A DNA stretch of 64,000 nt, taken from contig NZ_MQUQ01000008.1 in NCBI RefSeq assembly GCF_001953865.1, forward strand, positions 1 through 64,000. Reading direction: 5' to 3'. Under the pieces are notes generated by a model that ran no database searches, was not told where the DNA came from, and saw nothing but the letters and a program-made list of their open reading frames with translations. Position 1 is the stretch's first letter. The number at the start of each line of letters is the position of its first letter. Source of the stretch: Amycolatopsis coloradensis (GTDB lineage: Bacteria > Actinomycetota > Actinomycetes > Mycobacteriales > Pseudonocardiaceae). This document shows positions 34,738-44,157 of this stretch, in pieces. The translations under genes were made by a program, and so were the position numbers.

Positions 34738-36111
34738 TCACTTCGAGAACCGCAGCGGGCTCACCGCCTGCTCGGCTTCGTGGTCCGGGCCGAGCGGGAT
34801 CCCCGACCTGTCCCGCAGGAGCAAGGTGGCGATGAGGCCGACGACCGTCATGCCCGCCAGGTAGACGGCGACGGACAGCGACGTGCCGGTCGCGCCGACC
34901 AGCGCGGTGGCGATCGTCGGCGCGAACGCGCCACCGAGGATCGCGCCGAGCGCGTAGGAGATCGAGACGCCGGAGAACCGGATCGACGCGGGGAACAGTT
35001 CGGCGTAGAACGCCGCCTGCTGACCGTAGGTGAAGCCGAGCCCCACACTGAGGATGATCAGGCCCAGCGCCAGCAGCACGATGTTCCCGGTGTCCACCAA
35101 CGGAAAGAGGACCGCGACGCCGGCGAGCTGGGCGATCCAGCCCACCACGTACGTGCGTCGTCTGCCGATCCGGTCGGACACCGCACCCGCCGCCCACGTC
35201 GAGACCAGCCAGGTCGCCGCGGACGCGGTCACCGCCCACAGCACCGGACCGCGGTCGAGGCCGATGGGGCCCTTCGGGTTGGTCGCGTAGTTCTGGATGT
35301 AGCCGCCGGTGGTCATGTAGCCGACCGCGTTGTTGCCCGCGAACACCAGCGCGGCCACCAGGACGAGCACGGCGTGCTTGCGGAACAGCTGGATGATCGG
35401 GGTCCGGGTGCGCTCACGCCGTTCGGCGATCTCCCGGAAGACCGGGCTCTCCTCGACGCGGCGCCGGACGTAGTGACCGACCAGGATCAGCCCGACACTG
35501 AGCAGGAACGGGATCCGCCAGCCCCAGTCGAGGAACGCCTGGCCGGGGACGAGCAGGCTGGTCAGCGCCAGGACCCCGGAAGCCAGCAGCAGGCCGAGCG
35601 GGACGCCGATCTGCGGCGAGGCGCCGAAAAGTCCTCGGCGCTGCGGAGGCGCGTGTTCGACGGCCATCAGGACGGCGCCGCCCCATTCGCCACCCGCCGA
35701 GACACCTTGCAGGACACGCAGCAGGATCAGCAGCACCGGTGCCAGGACACCGATCTGGTCGAACGTCGGGAGCACGCCGATGAGCGTGGTCGCCGCACCC
35801 ATCAGGATCAGCGTGAGCACCAGGACCACGCGGCGGCCGTACTTGTCGCCGAAGTGGCCGGCGAGGAAGGCGCCGAGCGGGCGGAACAGGAAGCTCACGC
35901 CCACGGTGGCGAAGGAGACCAAGGTGCTGTTCGCCCCGAGGCCGGAGAAGAACAACTTGCCGAAGACAAGACCGGCCGCGGACGCGTAGACGAAGAAGTC
36001 GTACCACTCGACTGTGGTGCCGACGACGGTCGCGAACGCGACCCTGCGCCGGTCCGCGGACGGGGGCGCGGTGCGCCCGGGCGTGCGCTCGTCCTGCGCT
36101 GGGTTCGACAC
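34738..36111 (-). CDS. MHS-family MFS symporter, likely 4-hydroxyphenylacetate uptake
   Basis: A 457-residue metabolite:H+ symporter (ShiA/ProP-like) with 12 helices: FATVVGTTVEWYDFFVYASAAGL in helix 1, GDKYGRRVVL in the first cytoplasmic loop and LQGVSAGGEWGGAVLMAVEHAP between helices 4 and 5. The GTG at 36111 has AAGGAG six bases upstream. It is divergent from the FAH-RraA gene and convergent with IclR, inside the hpa cluster, so the aromatic acid is the likely cargo. Confidence 0.9.
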   Translation of the reverse strand: MSNPAQDERTPGRTAPPSADRRRVAFATVVGTTVEWYDFFVYASAAGLVFGKLFFSGLGANSTLVSFATVGVSFLFRPLGAFLAGHFGDKYGRRVVLVLTLILMGAATTLIGVLPTFDQIGVLAPVLLILLRVLQGVSAGGEWGGAVLMAVEHAPPQRRGLFGASPQIGVPLGLLLASGVLALTSLLVPGQAFLDWGWRIPFLLSVGLILVGHYVRRRVEESPVFREIAERRERTRTPIIQLFRKHAVLVLVAALVFAGNNAVGYMTTGGYIQNYATNPKGPIGLDRGPVLWAVTASAATWLVSTWAAGAVSDRIGRRRTYVVGWIAQLAGVAVLFPLVDTGNIVLLALGLIILSVGLGFTYGQQAAFYAELFPASIRFSGVSISYALGAILGGAFAPTIATALVGATGTSLSVAVYLAGMTVVGLIATLLLRDRSGIPLGPDHEAEQAVSPLRFSK

Positions 36112-36204
36112 GTGGACTCCTTCGTCGTCGGCCGCCTTGCCACTGTGGCACGGAATCATATACGTTATTAGATACGAAGCAAGGGGTGAGGAGTTCAGGG
36201 AAAC

Positions 36205-37677
36205 ATGGACACTTACGAGGCAACGGCGTCCTCAGGACGTGAGTCCGGTCCGCTGGGCACCCGGCCGGGCAAGATCATCGCGGTCCATCTCAGCTACGCG
36301 TCACGGGCCGAGCAGCGCGGGCGGCGTCCGGCGAACCCGTCGTACTTCTTCAAGCCGTCGAGTTCGATCGGCGCTTCCGGGGGCACGGTCGAACGCCCGG
36401 CAGGGACCGAACTGCTGGCCTTCGAAGGCGAGATCGCGCTGGTCATCGGCACCGCGGCCCGGTGGGTCGAACCGGACAAAGCTTGGGAGCACGTCGCCGC
36501 GGTCACCGCCGCGAACGACTTCGGCCTCTACGACCTGCGCGCCGCGGACAAGGGCTCCAACGTCCGGTCCAAGGGCGGTGACGGCTACACCCCGCTCGGT
36601 CCCGGCCTTATCGACGCGCGCGACGTCGACCCCTCCGCCCTGCGCATCCGAACCTGGGTGAACGGCGATCTGGTGCAGGAGGACACCACGGCCGGGCTGA
36701 TCTTCCCGCTGCGGCAGTTCGTCTCCGACCTCTCCCAGCACTTCACCCTCGAACCCGGCGACATCATCCTCACCGGCACCCCCGCCGGGTCCACGGTGGT
36801 CTCCCCCGGCGACGTCGTGGTGGTCGAAGTGGACGTTCCCGGCACCTCCGCCAGCAGTGGACGCCTCCACACCACCGTCACCCAGGGAAGCCGGTCGTTC
36901 TCCGACATCGGCAGCCTCCCCGAGGTCGACGCCAAACAGCGCGCCGAAGCCTGGGGCACTCCGCTCGAAGAAAGCGCGCCCGCGCTCAACGAGGCACTTC
37001 GCGCCAAACTGCTGCGCGCGCCGGTGGCGGGTCTGTCCGCCCAGCTTCGCAAGCGCGGGCTGAACAACGTCGCGATCGACGGCGTGCGCCCCAACCTGCC
37101 CGGCTCGAAGATCGTCGGCACGGCAAGGACCCTGCGCTTCGTCCCCAACCGCGAAGACCTCTTCAAGTCCCACGGCGGCGGCTACAACGCCCAGAAGCGC
37201 CTGTTCGACTCGGTCGGCACCGGCGAGGTGATCGTCATCGAGGCCAGGGGCGACAAGGGTTCCGGAACGCTCGGGGACATCCTCGCGTTGCGGGCACGGT
37301 ATCTCGGCGCGGCCGGGGTGGTCACCGACGGCGGGGTCCGCGACTTCGACGCCGTCGCCGCGACCGGCCTCCCGGTGTTCTCGCAGGGCGCGCATCCGGC
37401 GGTCCTCGGCCGCAAACACGTGCCGTGGGACACCGACGTCGCCGTCGCCTGCGGCGGGGCGACGGTGCTGCCCGGCGACATCATCGTCGGCGACGACGAC
37501 GGCGTGGTCGTCATCCCGCCGGACATCGCCGAAGAGATCGCCGACGCGACTCTCGTCCAGGAGGACGAGGACGCCTGGATCGCCGAGCAGGTCGGCCAGG
37601 GTCGCGCGATCGAGGGGCTCTTCCCGCTCAACCCGTTGTGGCGGGAAAGGTATGAGGCATGGCAGAAGAAGCAGTGA
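36205..37677 (+). CDS. Fusion of fumarylacetoacetate-hydrolase domain and RraA-like domain (HpaG-type step)
   Basis: A 490-residue fusion. Residues ~20-235 are an FAH-family domain with metal-site Glu residues in FEGEIALVIG, then NDFGLYDLRAAD, SKGGDGYTPLGPGL and LTGTPAGSTVV. Residues ~255-485 are an RraA-like domain with GTLGDILALRARYLGAAGVVTDGGVRDFDAV, the site seen in RraA-type oxaloacetate decarboxylases and HMG/CHA aldolases. Classical HpaG is two FAH domains doing decarboxylation and isomerisation in homoprotocatechuate breakdown. Here one FAH domain is replaced by RraA, so RraA may do the decarboxylation. This is the first gene of the six-gene lower pathway operon and overlaps GntR by 19 bases. 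Confidence 0.85.
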   Translation: MDTYEATASSGRESGPLGTRPGKIIAVHLSYASRAEQRGRRPANPSYFFKPSSSIGASGGTVERPAGTELLAFEGEIALVIGTAARWVEPDKAWEHVAAVTAANDFGLYDLRAADKGSNVRSKGGDGYTPLGPGLIDARDVDPSALRIRTWVNGDLVQEDTTAGLIFPLRQFVSDLSQHFTLEPGDIILTGTPAGSTVVSPGDVVVVEVDVPGTSASSGRLHTTVTQGSRSFSDIGSLPEVDAKQRAEAWGTPLEESAPALNEALRAKLLRAPVAGLSAQLRKRGLNNVAIDGVRPNLPGSKIVGTARTLRFVPNREDLFKSHGGGYNAQKRLFDSVGTGEVIVIEARGDKGSGTLGDILALRARYLGAAGVVTDGGVRDFDAVAATGLPVFSQGAHPAVLGRKHVPWDTDVAVACGGATVLPGDIIVGDDDGVVVIPPDIAEEIADATLVQEDEDAWIAEQVGQGRAIEGLFPLNPLWRERYEAWQKKQ

Positions 37678-38330
37678 AGACGACCAGCAAGTCCGAACTC
37701 GCCTACGAGTGGCTGCGTGAGCGGATCGCCCGGCACGAGTACGGACCCGGCTACCGGCTCGTCCTCGCCGAGATCGCCGGCGCGCTCGACATGAGCGTCG
37801 TCCCGGTGCGTGAGGCGATCCGGCGGCTGGAGGCCGAACGGCTGGTGACCTTCGAGCGCAACGTCGGCGCCCGGGTGGCGATGGTGGACCAGAACGAATA
37901 CGTCCACGCCATGCAGACCCTCGGCGTGGTCGAAGGTGTCGCCACCGCGCTGTCCGCGCCGGGATTGTCCGAAGGGGACATCGCGAAGGCGCGCCGGGTG
38001 AACGAGCGGATGATCACCCTGCTCGACCATTTCGACGCGCACGAGTTCACCGCGCTGAACCAGCAGTTCCACTCGCTGCTCTTCGAGTGCTGCCCCAATC
38101 CGCAGATCCTCGACCTCGTGCACCAGGGCTGGACACGGCTGTCCGGACTGCGTGACTCCACGTTCGCGTTCGTCCCCGACCGCGCGCACCGGTCGGTCGA
38201 GGAGCACGAACAGATCCTCCGGCTGATCTCCGAGAAAGCCGACCCGCTCGACATCGAATTCACCGCGCGCAATCACCGCTGGGCCACCATGCAGGCCTTT
38301 TTGGACGCTCGAGAGCGCGCGAACCGTTGA
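37659..38330 (+). CDS. GntR family regulator (FCD subfamily) of the hpa lower pathway
   Basis: A 223-residue regulator with winged helix LAEIAGALDMSVVPVREAIRRLEAERLVTF and an FCD domain ending RNHRWATMQAF. It starts inside the 3' end of the FAH-RraA gene (19-base overlap) and precedes hpaE by 13 bases, so it is embedded in the operon it probably controls. Confidence 0.9.
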   Translation: MAEEAVKTTSKSELAYEWLRERIARHEYGPGYRLVLAEIAGALDMSVVPVREAIRRLEAERLVTFERNVGARVAMVDQNEYVHAMQTLGVVEGVATALSAPGLSEGDIAKARRVNERMITLLDHFDAHEFTALNQQFHSLLFECCPNPQILDLVHQGWTRLSGLRDSTFAFVPDRAHRSVEEHEQILRLISEKADPLDIEFTARNHRWATMQAFLDARERANR

Positions 38331-38343
38331 CTGAGGAGGAATT

Positions 38344-39849
38344 TTGACCACCACGACTCCCCGGCCGATTCCGGACGGTGTCCCGGAGCGGATCCGGCAC
38401 TACATCGGCGGCGAACTCGTCGATTCGGCCGACGGCGCCGTTTTCGACGTGCTCGACCCGGTGACCAACGAGACCTACGTACAGGCCGCCGCGGGCAAGA
38501 AGGCCGACATCGACCGCGCCGTCGCCGCCGCGCGGAAGGCGTTCACCGAGGGACCGTGGCCGAAGCTGCTGCCGCGTGAGCGCTCGCGTGTGCTGAACCG
38601 CATCGCCGACCTCGTCGAATCGCGGGACAAGCGGCTGGCCGCGCTGGAGAGTTTCGACTCGGGTCTGCCGATCTCGCAGGCGCTGGGCCAGGCCCGCCGG
38701 GCCGCGGAGAACTTCCGGTTCTTCGCCGATTTGATCGTCGCGCAGGCCGACGACACCTACAAGGTGCCCGGCCGCCAGGTGAACTACGTCAACCGCAAGC
38801 CGATCGGCGTCGCCGGGCTGATCACGCCGTGGAACACGCCGTTCATGCTGGAGTCGTGGAAGCTCGCCCCCGCGCTGGCGACCGGCAACACCGTCGTGCT
38901 CAAACCCGCGGAGTTCACCCCGCTTTCGGCGTCGCTGTGGGCGGGGATCTTCGAAGAGGCCGGGCTGCCGCCGGGCGTGTTCAACCTGGTCAACGGCTTC
39001 GGCGAGGACGCCGGCGACGCGCTGGTGAAGCACCCGGACGTCCCGCTGATCTCGTTCACCGGCGAGAGCGGCACCGGCAGCCTGATCTTCGGGAACGCGG
39101 CACCGTTCCTCAAAGGACTGTCGATGGAACTGGGCGGCAAGTCGCCAGCCATCGTCTTCGCCGACGCCGACCTGGAAACCGCAATCGACGCGACGATCTT
39201 CGGTGTGTTCTCGCTCAACGGCGAGCGCTGCACCGCGGGCAGCCGGATTCTGGTCGAGCGCGCGATCTACGACGAGTTCGTCGAGCGCTACGCCGCGCAG
39301 GCCGAACGCGTCGTCGTCGGCGACCCGAGCGACCCGGCGACCGAGGTCGGCGCGCTGGTGCACCCCGAGCACTACGACAAGGTCATGAAGTACATCGAGA
39401 TCGGGAAAACCGAAGGCAGGCTCGTCGCCGGCGGCGGCCGCCCGGACGGCTTCCCGACCGGGAACTACGTGGCGCCGACGGTGTTCGCCGACGTCGAACC
39501 GGACGCCCGGATCTTCCAGGAGGAGATCTTCGGCCCGGTCGTCGCGATCACGCCGTTCGACAGCGAAGAAGAGGCGCTCGAACTCGCGAACAACACGAAG
39601 TACGGGCTCGCCGCGTACGTCTGGACCAACGATCTCAAGCGGGCGCACAACTTCGCGCAGGCCGTCGAGGCCGGGATGGTGTGGCTCAACTCGAACAACG
39701 TCCGTGACCTGCGCACGCCCTTCGGTGGTGTGAAGGCTTCCGGGCTGGGGCACGAGGGCGGCTACCGCTCGATCGACTTCTACACCGACCAGCAGGCAGT
39801 GCACATCAATCTCGGCGAGGTGCACAACCCCGCCTTCGGCAAGGGCTGA
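38344..39849 (+). CDS. hpaE: 5-carboxymethyl-2-hydroxymuconate semialdehyde dehydrogenase
   Basis: A 501-residue NAD-dependent aldehyde dehydrogenase. The cofactor/catalytic Glu is in MELGGKSP and the nucleophilic Cys in FSLNGERCTAGSR. It oxidises the ring-cleavage product of homoprotocatechuate. The start is TTG at 38344 with GAGGAG about six bases upstream. It lies between GntR and hpaD on the same transcript. Confidence 0.92.
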   Translation: MTTTTPRPIPDGVPERIRHYIGGELVDSADGAVFDVLDPVTNETYVQAAAGKKADIDRAVAAARKAFTEGPWPKLLPRERSRVLNRIADLVESRDKRLAALESFDSGLPISQALGQARRAAENFRFFADLIVAQADDTYKVPGRQVNYVNRKPIGVAGLITPWNTPFMLESWKLAPALATGNTVVLKPAEFTPLSASLWAGIFEEAGLPPGVFNLVNGFGEDAGDALVKHPDVPLISFTGESGTGSLIFGNAAPFLKGLSMELGGKSPAIVFADADLETAIDATIFGVFSLNGERCTAGSRILVERAIYDEFVERYAAQAERVVVGDPSDPATEVGALVHPEHYDKVMKYIEIGKTEGRLVAGGGRPDGFPTGNYVAPTVFADVEPDARIFQEEIFGPVVAITPFDSEEEALELANNTKYGLAAYVWTNDLKRAHNFAQAVEAGMVWLNSNNVRDLRTPFGGVKASGLGHEGGYRSIDFYTDQQAVHINLGEVHNPAFGKG

Positions 39850-39879
39850 TCCGTTCCCCCGTCCACAAAGGATTCCGCA

Positions 39880-40974
39880 ATGACCCCCATCCCCACGCCG
39901 TCCTCACCACCGCCGGACGTCCTGCGCTGCGCGTACATGGAACTCGTCGTCACCGATTTGGCGCGGTCTCGCGCGTTCTACGCCGACGTCCTCGGACTGA
40001 CGGTGACCGAAGAGGACGACAGCACGGTCAGCCTCCGCACGATCGACGAGTTCATCCACCACAACCTCGTGCTGCGCCAGGGCCCGGTCGCCGCGGTCGC
40101 GGCGTTCTCGTACCGGGTGCGGTCGCCGGAGGACCTGGACAAGGCTGTCGCGTTCTACACCGAATTGGGCTGCCGGGTCGAACGCAACGAGAACGGCTTC
40201 ACCAAGGGCATCGGTGACTCGGTGCGCGTGCAGGACCCGCTCGGCTTCCCGCTCGAGTTCTTCCACGACGTCCAGCACGTCGACAGGCTCAGCTGGCGCT
40301 ACGACCTGCACGTCCCTGGCGCGCTGGTCCGGCTCGACCACTTCAACCAGGTCACCCCGGACGTGCCGCGCGCGGTGAAGCACATGGAAGACCTCAACTT
40401 CCGTGTCACCGAAGACATCCAGGACGATCAGGGCATCACCTACGCGGCGTGGATGCGCCGCAAGCCGACCGTGCACGACACCGCGATGACCGGCGGCGAC
40501 GGGCCGCGTATGCACCACGTCGCGTTCGCCACGCACGAGAAGCACAACATCCTGTCCATCTGCGACAAACTCGGCTCGTTGCGGATGTCGGACCACATCG
40601 AACGCGGCCCCGGCAGGCACGGCGTGTCGAACGCGTTCTACCTCTACCTGCGCGACCCCGACGGGCACCGCGTCGAGATCTACACGCAGGACTACTACAC
40701 CGGCGACCCGGACAACCCGGTCGTCACCTGGGACGTGCACGACAACCAGCGTCGCGACTGGTGGGGGACGCCGGTGGTCCCTTCCTGGTACACCGACGCC
40801 TCCCTCGTGCTCGACCTCGACGGCAAACCGCAGCCGGTTGCCGCGAGGACCGAGGAGAGCGAACTGGAGGTCACCATCGGCGCCGACGGTTTCTCCTACA
40901 CCCGCAAGGGTGACGACGAAGGCGAACTGCCGGCCTGGAAACAGGGCGAGTACAAACTCGGCAACCAGCTCTGA
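39880..40974 (+). CDS. hpaD: 3,4-dihydroxyphenylacetate 2,3-dioxygenase (VOC extradiol type)
   Basis: A 364-residue type I extradiol dioxygenase made of two VOC modules. Expected iron ligands are the His in LVRLDHFNQV (about 154), the His in MHHVAFATHEK (about 213) and the Glu in HRVEIYTQDYY (about 267). It opens the homoprotocatechuate ring next to the hydroxyls. It lies 30 bases after hpaE and 9 bases before hpaH. Confidence 0.93.
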   Translation: MTPIPTPSSPPPDVLRCAYMELVVTDLARSRAFYADVLGLTVTEEDDSTVSLRTIDEFIHHNLVLRQGPVAAVAAFSYRVRSPEDLDKAVAFYTELGCRVERNENGFTKGIGDSVRVQDPLGFPLEFFHDVQHVDRLSWRYDLHVPGALVRLDHFNQVTPDVPRAVKHMEDLNFRVTEDIQDDQGITYAAWMRRKPTVHDTAMTGGDGPRMHHVAFATHEKHNILSICDKLGSLRMSDHIERGPGRHGVSNAFYLYLRDPDGHRVEIYTQDYYTGDPDNPVVTWDVHDNQRRDWWGTPVVPSWYTDASLVLDLDGKPQPVAARTEESELEVTIGADGFSYTRKGDDEGELPAWKQGEYKLGNQL

Positions 40975-40983
40975 GGCGGGGAC

Positions 40984-41769
40984 ATGCTCGAACAGGAAAC
41001 GATCACCGCGATCGCCGACGAACTGGCGGCCGCGGAGGAGGCCCGGGAAACGATCCCGCTGCTGACGGCACGCTATCCGGACATGACCGTCGAGGACTCC
41101 TACGCCGTGCAGAACGAATGGCGGCGCCGGGGCATCGCGGCGGGGCGCCGTCCTGTCGGCCGCAAGATCGGGCTCACCTCGAAAGTCATGCAAGCCGCCA
41201 CCGGGATCACCGAACCCGACTACGGCGCCATCTTCGCGGACATGGTGTTCGAGAACGGTGCCGTGATCGAACACAGCCGGTTCTCGAACGTGCGCATCGA
41301 GGTCGAACTGGCCTTCGTGCTCCGCGATTCGCTCGCGGGCCCGGACGCCACGGTGTTCGACGTGCTGCGTGCGACCGAGTACGTCGTGCCCGCGCTGGAG
41401 ATCCTGTCCTCGCGCATCGAGATGGCGGGCCGGACCATTGTGGACACGATCAGCGACAACGCGGCCATGGGCGGGATGGTCTACGGAGGCAACCCGGTCG
41501 CCGTGGACGCCGTCGACCTGCGGTGGGTTTCGGCGCTGTTGTATCGCAACGAAACCATCGAGGAATCCGGCGTCGCCGCCGCGGTGCTGAACCATCCCGC
41601 CAACGGCGTCGCCTGGCTCGCGAACAAACTCGCGCAACACGGTGACGAACTCGACCCTGGTGACATCGTGCTGGCCGGATCGTTCACCCGGCCGATGTGG
41701 GTGCACCCCGGCGACACCGTGACCGCCGACTACCGGGACCTGGGGGCGATCACATGCCGCTTCGTCTAG
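40984..41769 (+). CDS. hpaH: 2-oxo-hept-4-ene-1,7-dioate hydratase
   Basis: A 261-residue FAH-superfamily hydratase like HpaH/MhpD. Conserved: GRKIGLTSKVMQ, PDYGAIFADM, RIEVELAFVLRDSLAGPDAT and DIVLAGSFTRPMWVHPGDTV. It adds water to the C7 intermediate before aldol cleavage. Its 3' end overlaps hpaI by 16 bases. Confidence 0.92.
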   Translation: MLEQETITAIADELAAAEEARETIPLLTARYPDMTVEDSYAVQNEWRRRGIAAGRRPVGRKIGLTSKVMQAATGITEPDYGAIFADMVFENGAVIEHSRFSNVRIEVELAFVLRDSLAGPDATVFDVLRATEYVVPALEILSSRIEMAGRTIVDTISDNAAMGGMVYGGNPVAVDAVDLRWVSALLYRNETIEESGVAAAVLNHPANGVAWLANKLAQHGDELDPGDIVLAGSFTRPMWVHPGDTVTADYRDLGAITCRFV

Positions 41770-42527
41770 ACCCGCCGTTCCGGACACGGCTGGCCGAGTC
41801 CGGGCGGCCGCGGATCGGCATGTGGGTCACGTCGGGCAGCCCGGTGGTCGCGGAGATCTGCGCGGGCTCCGGACTCGACTGGCTGCTCGTCGACACCGAG
41901 CACTCCCCCGCCGGGCTCGAAACGGTGCAAGCGTTGCTCCAGACGATCGCCGCGTATCCCATCACTCCGATGGTGCGTGCTCCGTCTGGTGACGCGGTCG
42001 CGCTGAAGCAGTTGCTCGACCTGGGCGCGCAGAACCTGCTGGTGCCCATGGTCGACAGCGCCGAGGAAGCGGAGGCCGTCGTGCGGGCTGTGCGCTATCC
42101 GCCGCGAGGCGTGCGCGGCGTCGGCAGCGCTCTCTCCCGGTCCGCGCGCTGGAATCGGGTCGCGGGCTACCTCACGAACGTCGACGAGCACACGTCGCTG
42201 TTCGTCCAGATCGAGTCGACGGCGGGTGTCACGGCCGCCGCCGAGATCGCCGCGGTCGACGGCGTCGACGGCGTGTTCGTCGGACCGTCCGACCTGGCCG
42301 CGTCGATGGGGCTACTCGGACAGCAGACGCATCCCGACGTCACGGCGGCCGTCCTCGGCACTTTCGAGGCCGTACGGGCGCAAGGGAAACCGGTGGGTGT
42401 CAACGCCTTCGACCCTGCGCAGGCCCAGCGCTATCTCGACGCCGGTGCCGCGTTCGTCCTGGTCGGCGCGGATGTCACCTTGCTGGCCCAGGGGTCGGAA
42501 GCGCTGGCGCGGCGGCATTCTGGTTGA
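41754..42527 (+). CDS. hpaI: 4-hydroxy-2-oxoheptane-1,7-dioate aldolase
   Basis: A 257-residue class II pyruvate aldolase of the HpcH/HpaI family: GMWVTSGSPVVAEICAGSGLDWLLVDTEHSPAGLE, the metal-site Glu in VQIESTAGV and Asp in VFVGPSDLAASMG. It splits the C7 acid into pyruvate and succinate semialdehyde, the last step of the cluster. ATG 41754 lies inside the end of hpaH; the frame is open further upstream but that part is hpaH sequence. Confidence 0.93.
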   Translation: MPLRLDPPFRTRLAESGRPRIGMWVTSGSPVVAEICAGSGLDWLLVDTEHSPAGLETVQALLQTIAAYPITPMVRAPSGDAVALKQLLDLGAQNLLVPMVDSAEEAEAVVRAVRYPPRGVRGVGSALSRSARWNRVAGYLTNVDEHTSLFVQIESTAGVTAAAEIAAVDGVDGVFVGPSDLAASMGLLGQQTHPDVTAAVLGTFEAVRAQGKPVGVNAFDPAQAQRYLDAGAAFVLVGADVTLLAQGSEALARRHSG

Positions 42528-42580
42528 GGTTGGCTTGCGGGAAGCCCTGATCGACCAGGGCGCCGGTGGCCGTTGGGGCG

Positions 42581-42605
42581 GGTCTCGTGAGTGGCGTTTC
42601 GGATC
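42581..42605. repeat. Short dispersed motif, family D
   Basis: GGTCTCGTGAGTGGCGTTTCGG in the 265-base gap between hpaI and the convergent MFS gene, about 60 bases before the family A palindrome. Confidence 0.5.
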
Positions 42606-42662
42606 AAAGCCAAGAGTGTTCTAGGTACCTACAGGATTCCGCCTCATAACTACCTGGTGGCA

Positions 42663-42719
42663 GTGTCGCGAAAGCCACTTTCGGGACATCAGAAGTCCCG
42701 AAAGTGGCTTTCGCGACAC
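42663..42719. repeat. Nested palindromic repeat, family A, copy 3
   Basis: A 57-bp element with near-perfect arms; the centre reads GACATCAGAAGTC instead of GACATCTGATGTC. It lies between the ends of two convergent genes, a natural site for a bidirectional terminator. Confidence 0.9.
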
Positions 42720-42792
42720 CCTGGATGGTGGCCGCGCTCGACGCCTGAGTAACTCGCGAGCGGTAAAGACGGGTTGGAACCGCCCCAAGCAC

Positions 42793-44157
42793 TCACGACC
42801 CGACCGACTCACTCATCTCCAAGCTCGCCGGAAGCCGAAGAGCGGCGACAAGACCGCCAACGGCGACAAGACCGATGAACCCGAAAACCACACCGAAAGC
42901 CAACGTCGGATTGAAGCCGAGACCAGCAAGAACCGCGCCGGTCACCGCCACCCCCGCCACCGCGCCCACCTGCCTCACCGTGTTGAACAAGCCCGACGCA
43001 CCACCAGCGGCGCCCGGAGCCACGGACGCCATCGCGATCGCGGACAGCGGCGACCAGGCCATCGCGTTGGCCGCGCCCAGTAGCGCCGCTCCGGCAGTGA
43101 TCCACCACGGATTCAGCTTCAGCACGACCACAAGACCGATGAGCAGCAAGCTCATCGCGAGCAGGCTCATCCCGAGAATCGCGGGTCCGCGCCCACCCAC
43201 CCTGTCGACCCACCGGCCGCACGGCGGCGACAGCAGGATCGCCAAGACGGCGTCCGGTGCCATGACCATCGCCGCCTCGATCGGTCCGAAACCGCGCACT
43301 TCTTGGATGTAGAGCATGGTGGGTAGCGCCATCGCGAGGACAGTCGCGCCGAGGGACGCCATCGCGAGGCTCGCCGCCGAGTATCCGGACGAGCGATAGA
43401 GATGCAGTGGCGCGAGTGCGTTCGCTCCTTCGCCGCGTTCTCGAAAGTAGAAACAAACGAGCAGCACGACGGCGATGACGGTCGCCGGTAGCGACAAGGA
43501 ACTCCAGGACAGCAAGGCCCACACCAGAAGGCTCAATCCCGCCGTGCTCAACGCGGCGCCGAGCAAGTCGAAACGCGCGACGCCTCCCTGGCTGCCTGGG
43601 ATCAGGCGAATCCCCAGCACGACGGCGACCAGGCAGAGCGGAACGTTGACCCAGAAGATCCATCGCCAATCCAGGCTCGCGGTCAGCAGCCCGCCCAGGA
43701 TGGGCCCGAGCAACGTGGCGGCGGCCGCGACCGAACCCCAGATGCCGAAGGCGCGGCCACGTTCGTCCTCGGCGAAGAGCCGCCGGATCAACGTAAGTGG
43801 CTGAGGGGACATCGCGGCGGCCGCCAGGCCTTGCAGGACCCTGAAGGCGATGAGCCAGCCGATCGAAGACGCGAGCCCGCACAGCGCGGAGGTGACGGCG
43901 AAGGCCCCCATGCCGAAGAGATAGACGCGCTTCGGATCGAAGAGGTCGCCGAGTCGGCCGGCGACCAGCAAAGGAACCGAAAACGCCAGCAGGTAGCCAG
44001 CCGTCACCCAGAACAGTCCGGCGACGCCTCCCCCGAGATCGGCTTGGATGCTGGGGCTCGCGACGGCGACGATCGTCGTATCGAGCAGGATTACGAAGAA
44101 CCCGGCGAGCAGGGCCATGAGCCCGCCCCATCGCGACGGAAGAAGCACGCCCATCAC
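42793..44157 (-). CDS. DHA2-type MFS exporter
   Basis: A 454-residue EmrB/QacA-like transporter: AGFFVILLDTTIVAVASPSIQADL in helix 1 (motif D1), RLGDLFDPKRVYLFG in the first loop and LGPILGGLLTASLDWRWIFWVNVPL as motif C. Start is GTG 44157 or the ATG immediately after it; no clear ribosome site is visible for either. No regulator is adjacent, so the exported drug or metabolite is unknown. Confidence 0.88.
   Translation of the reverse strand: MMGVLLPSRWGGLMALLAGFFVILLDTTIVAVASPSIQADLGGGVAGLFWVTAGYLLAFSVPLLVAGRLGDLFDPKRVYLFGMGAFAVTSALCGLASSIGWLIAFRVLQGLAAAAMSPQPLTLIRRLFAEDERGRAFGIWGSVAAAATLLGPILGGLLTASLDWRWIFWVNVPLCLVAVVLGIRLIPGSQGGVARFDLLGAALSTAGLSLLVWALLSWSSLSLPATVIAVVLLVCFYFRERGEGANALAPLHLYRSSGYSAASLAMASLGATVLAMALPTMLYIQEVRGFGPIEAAMVMAPDAVLAILLSPPCGRWVDRVGGRGPAILGMSLLAMSLLLIGLVVVLKLNPWWITAGAALLGAANAMAWSPLSAIAMASVAPGAAGGASGLFNTVRQVGAVAGVAVTGAVLAGLGFNPTLAFGVVFGFIGLVAVGGLVAALRLPASLEMSESVGS

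Noticed and set aside
34704-34760. Repeated ACTTCGAGAACC near the end of the MHS gene
   Set aside because: A short duplication of 12 bases at the gene end; no hairpin or element around it.
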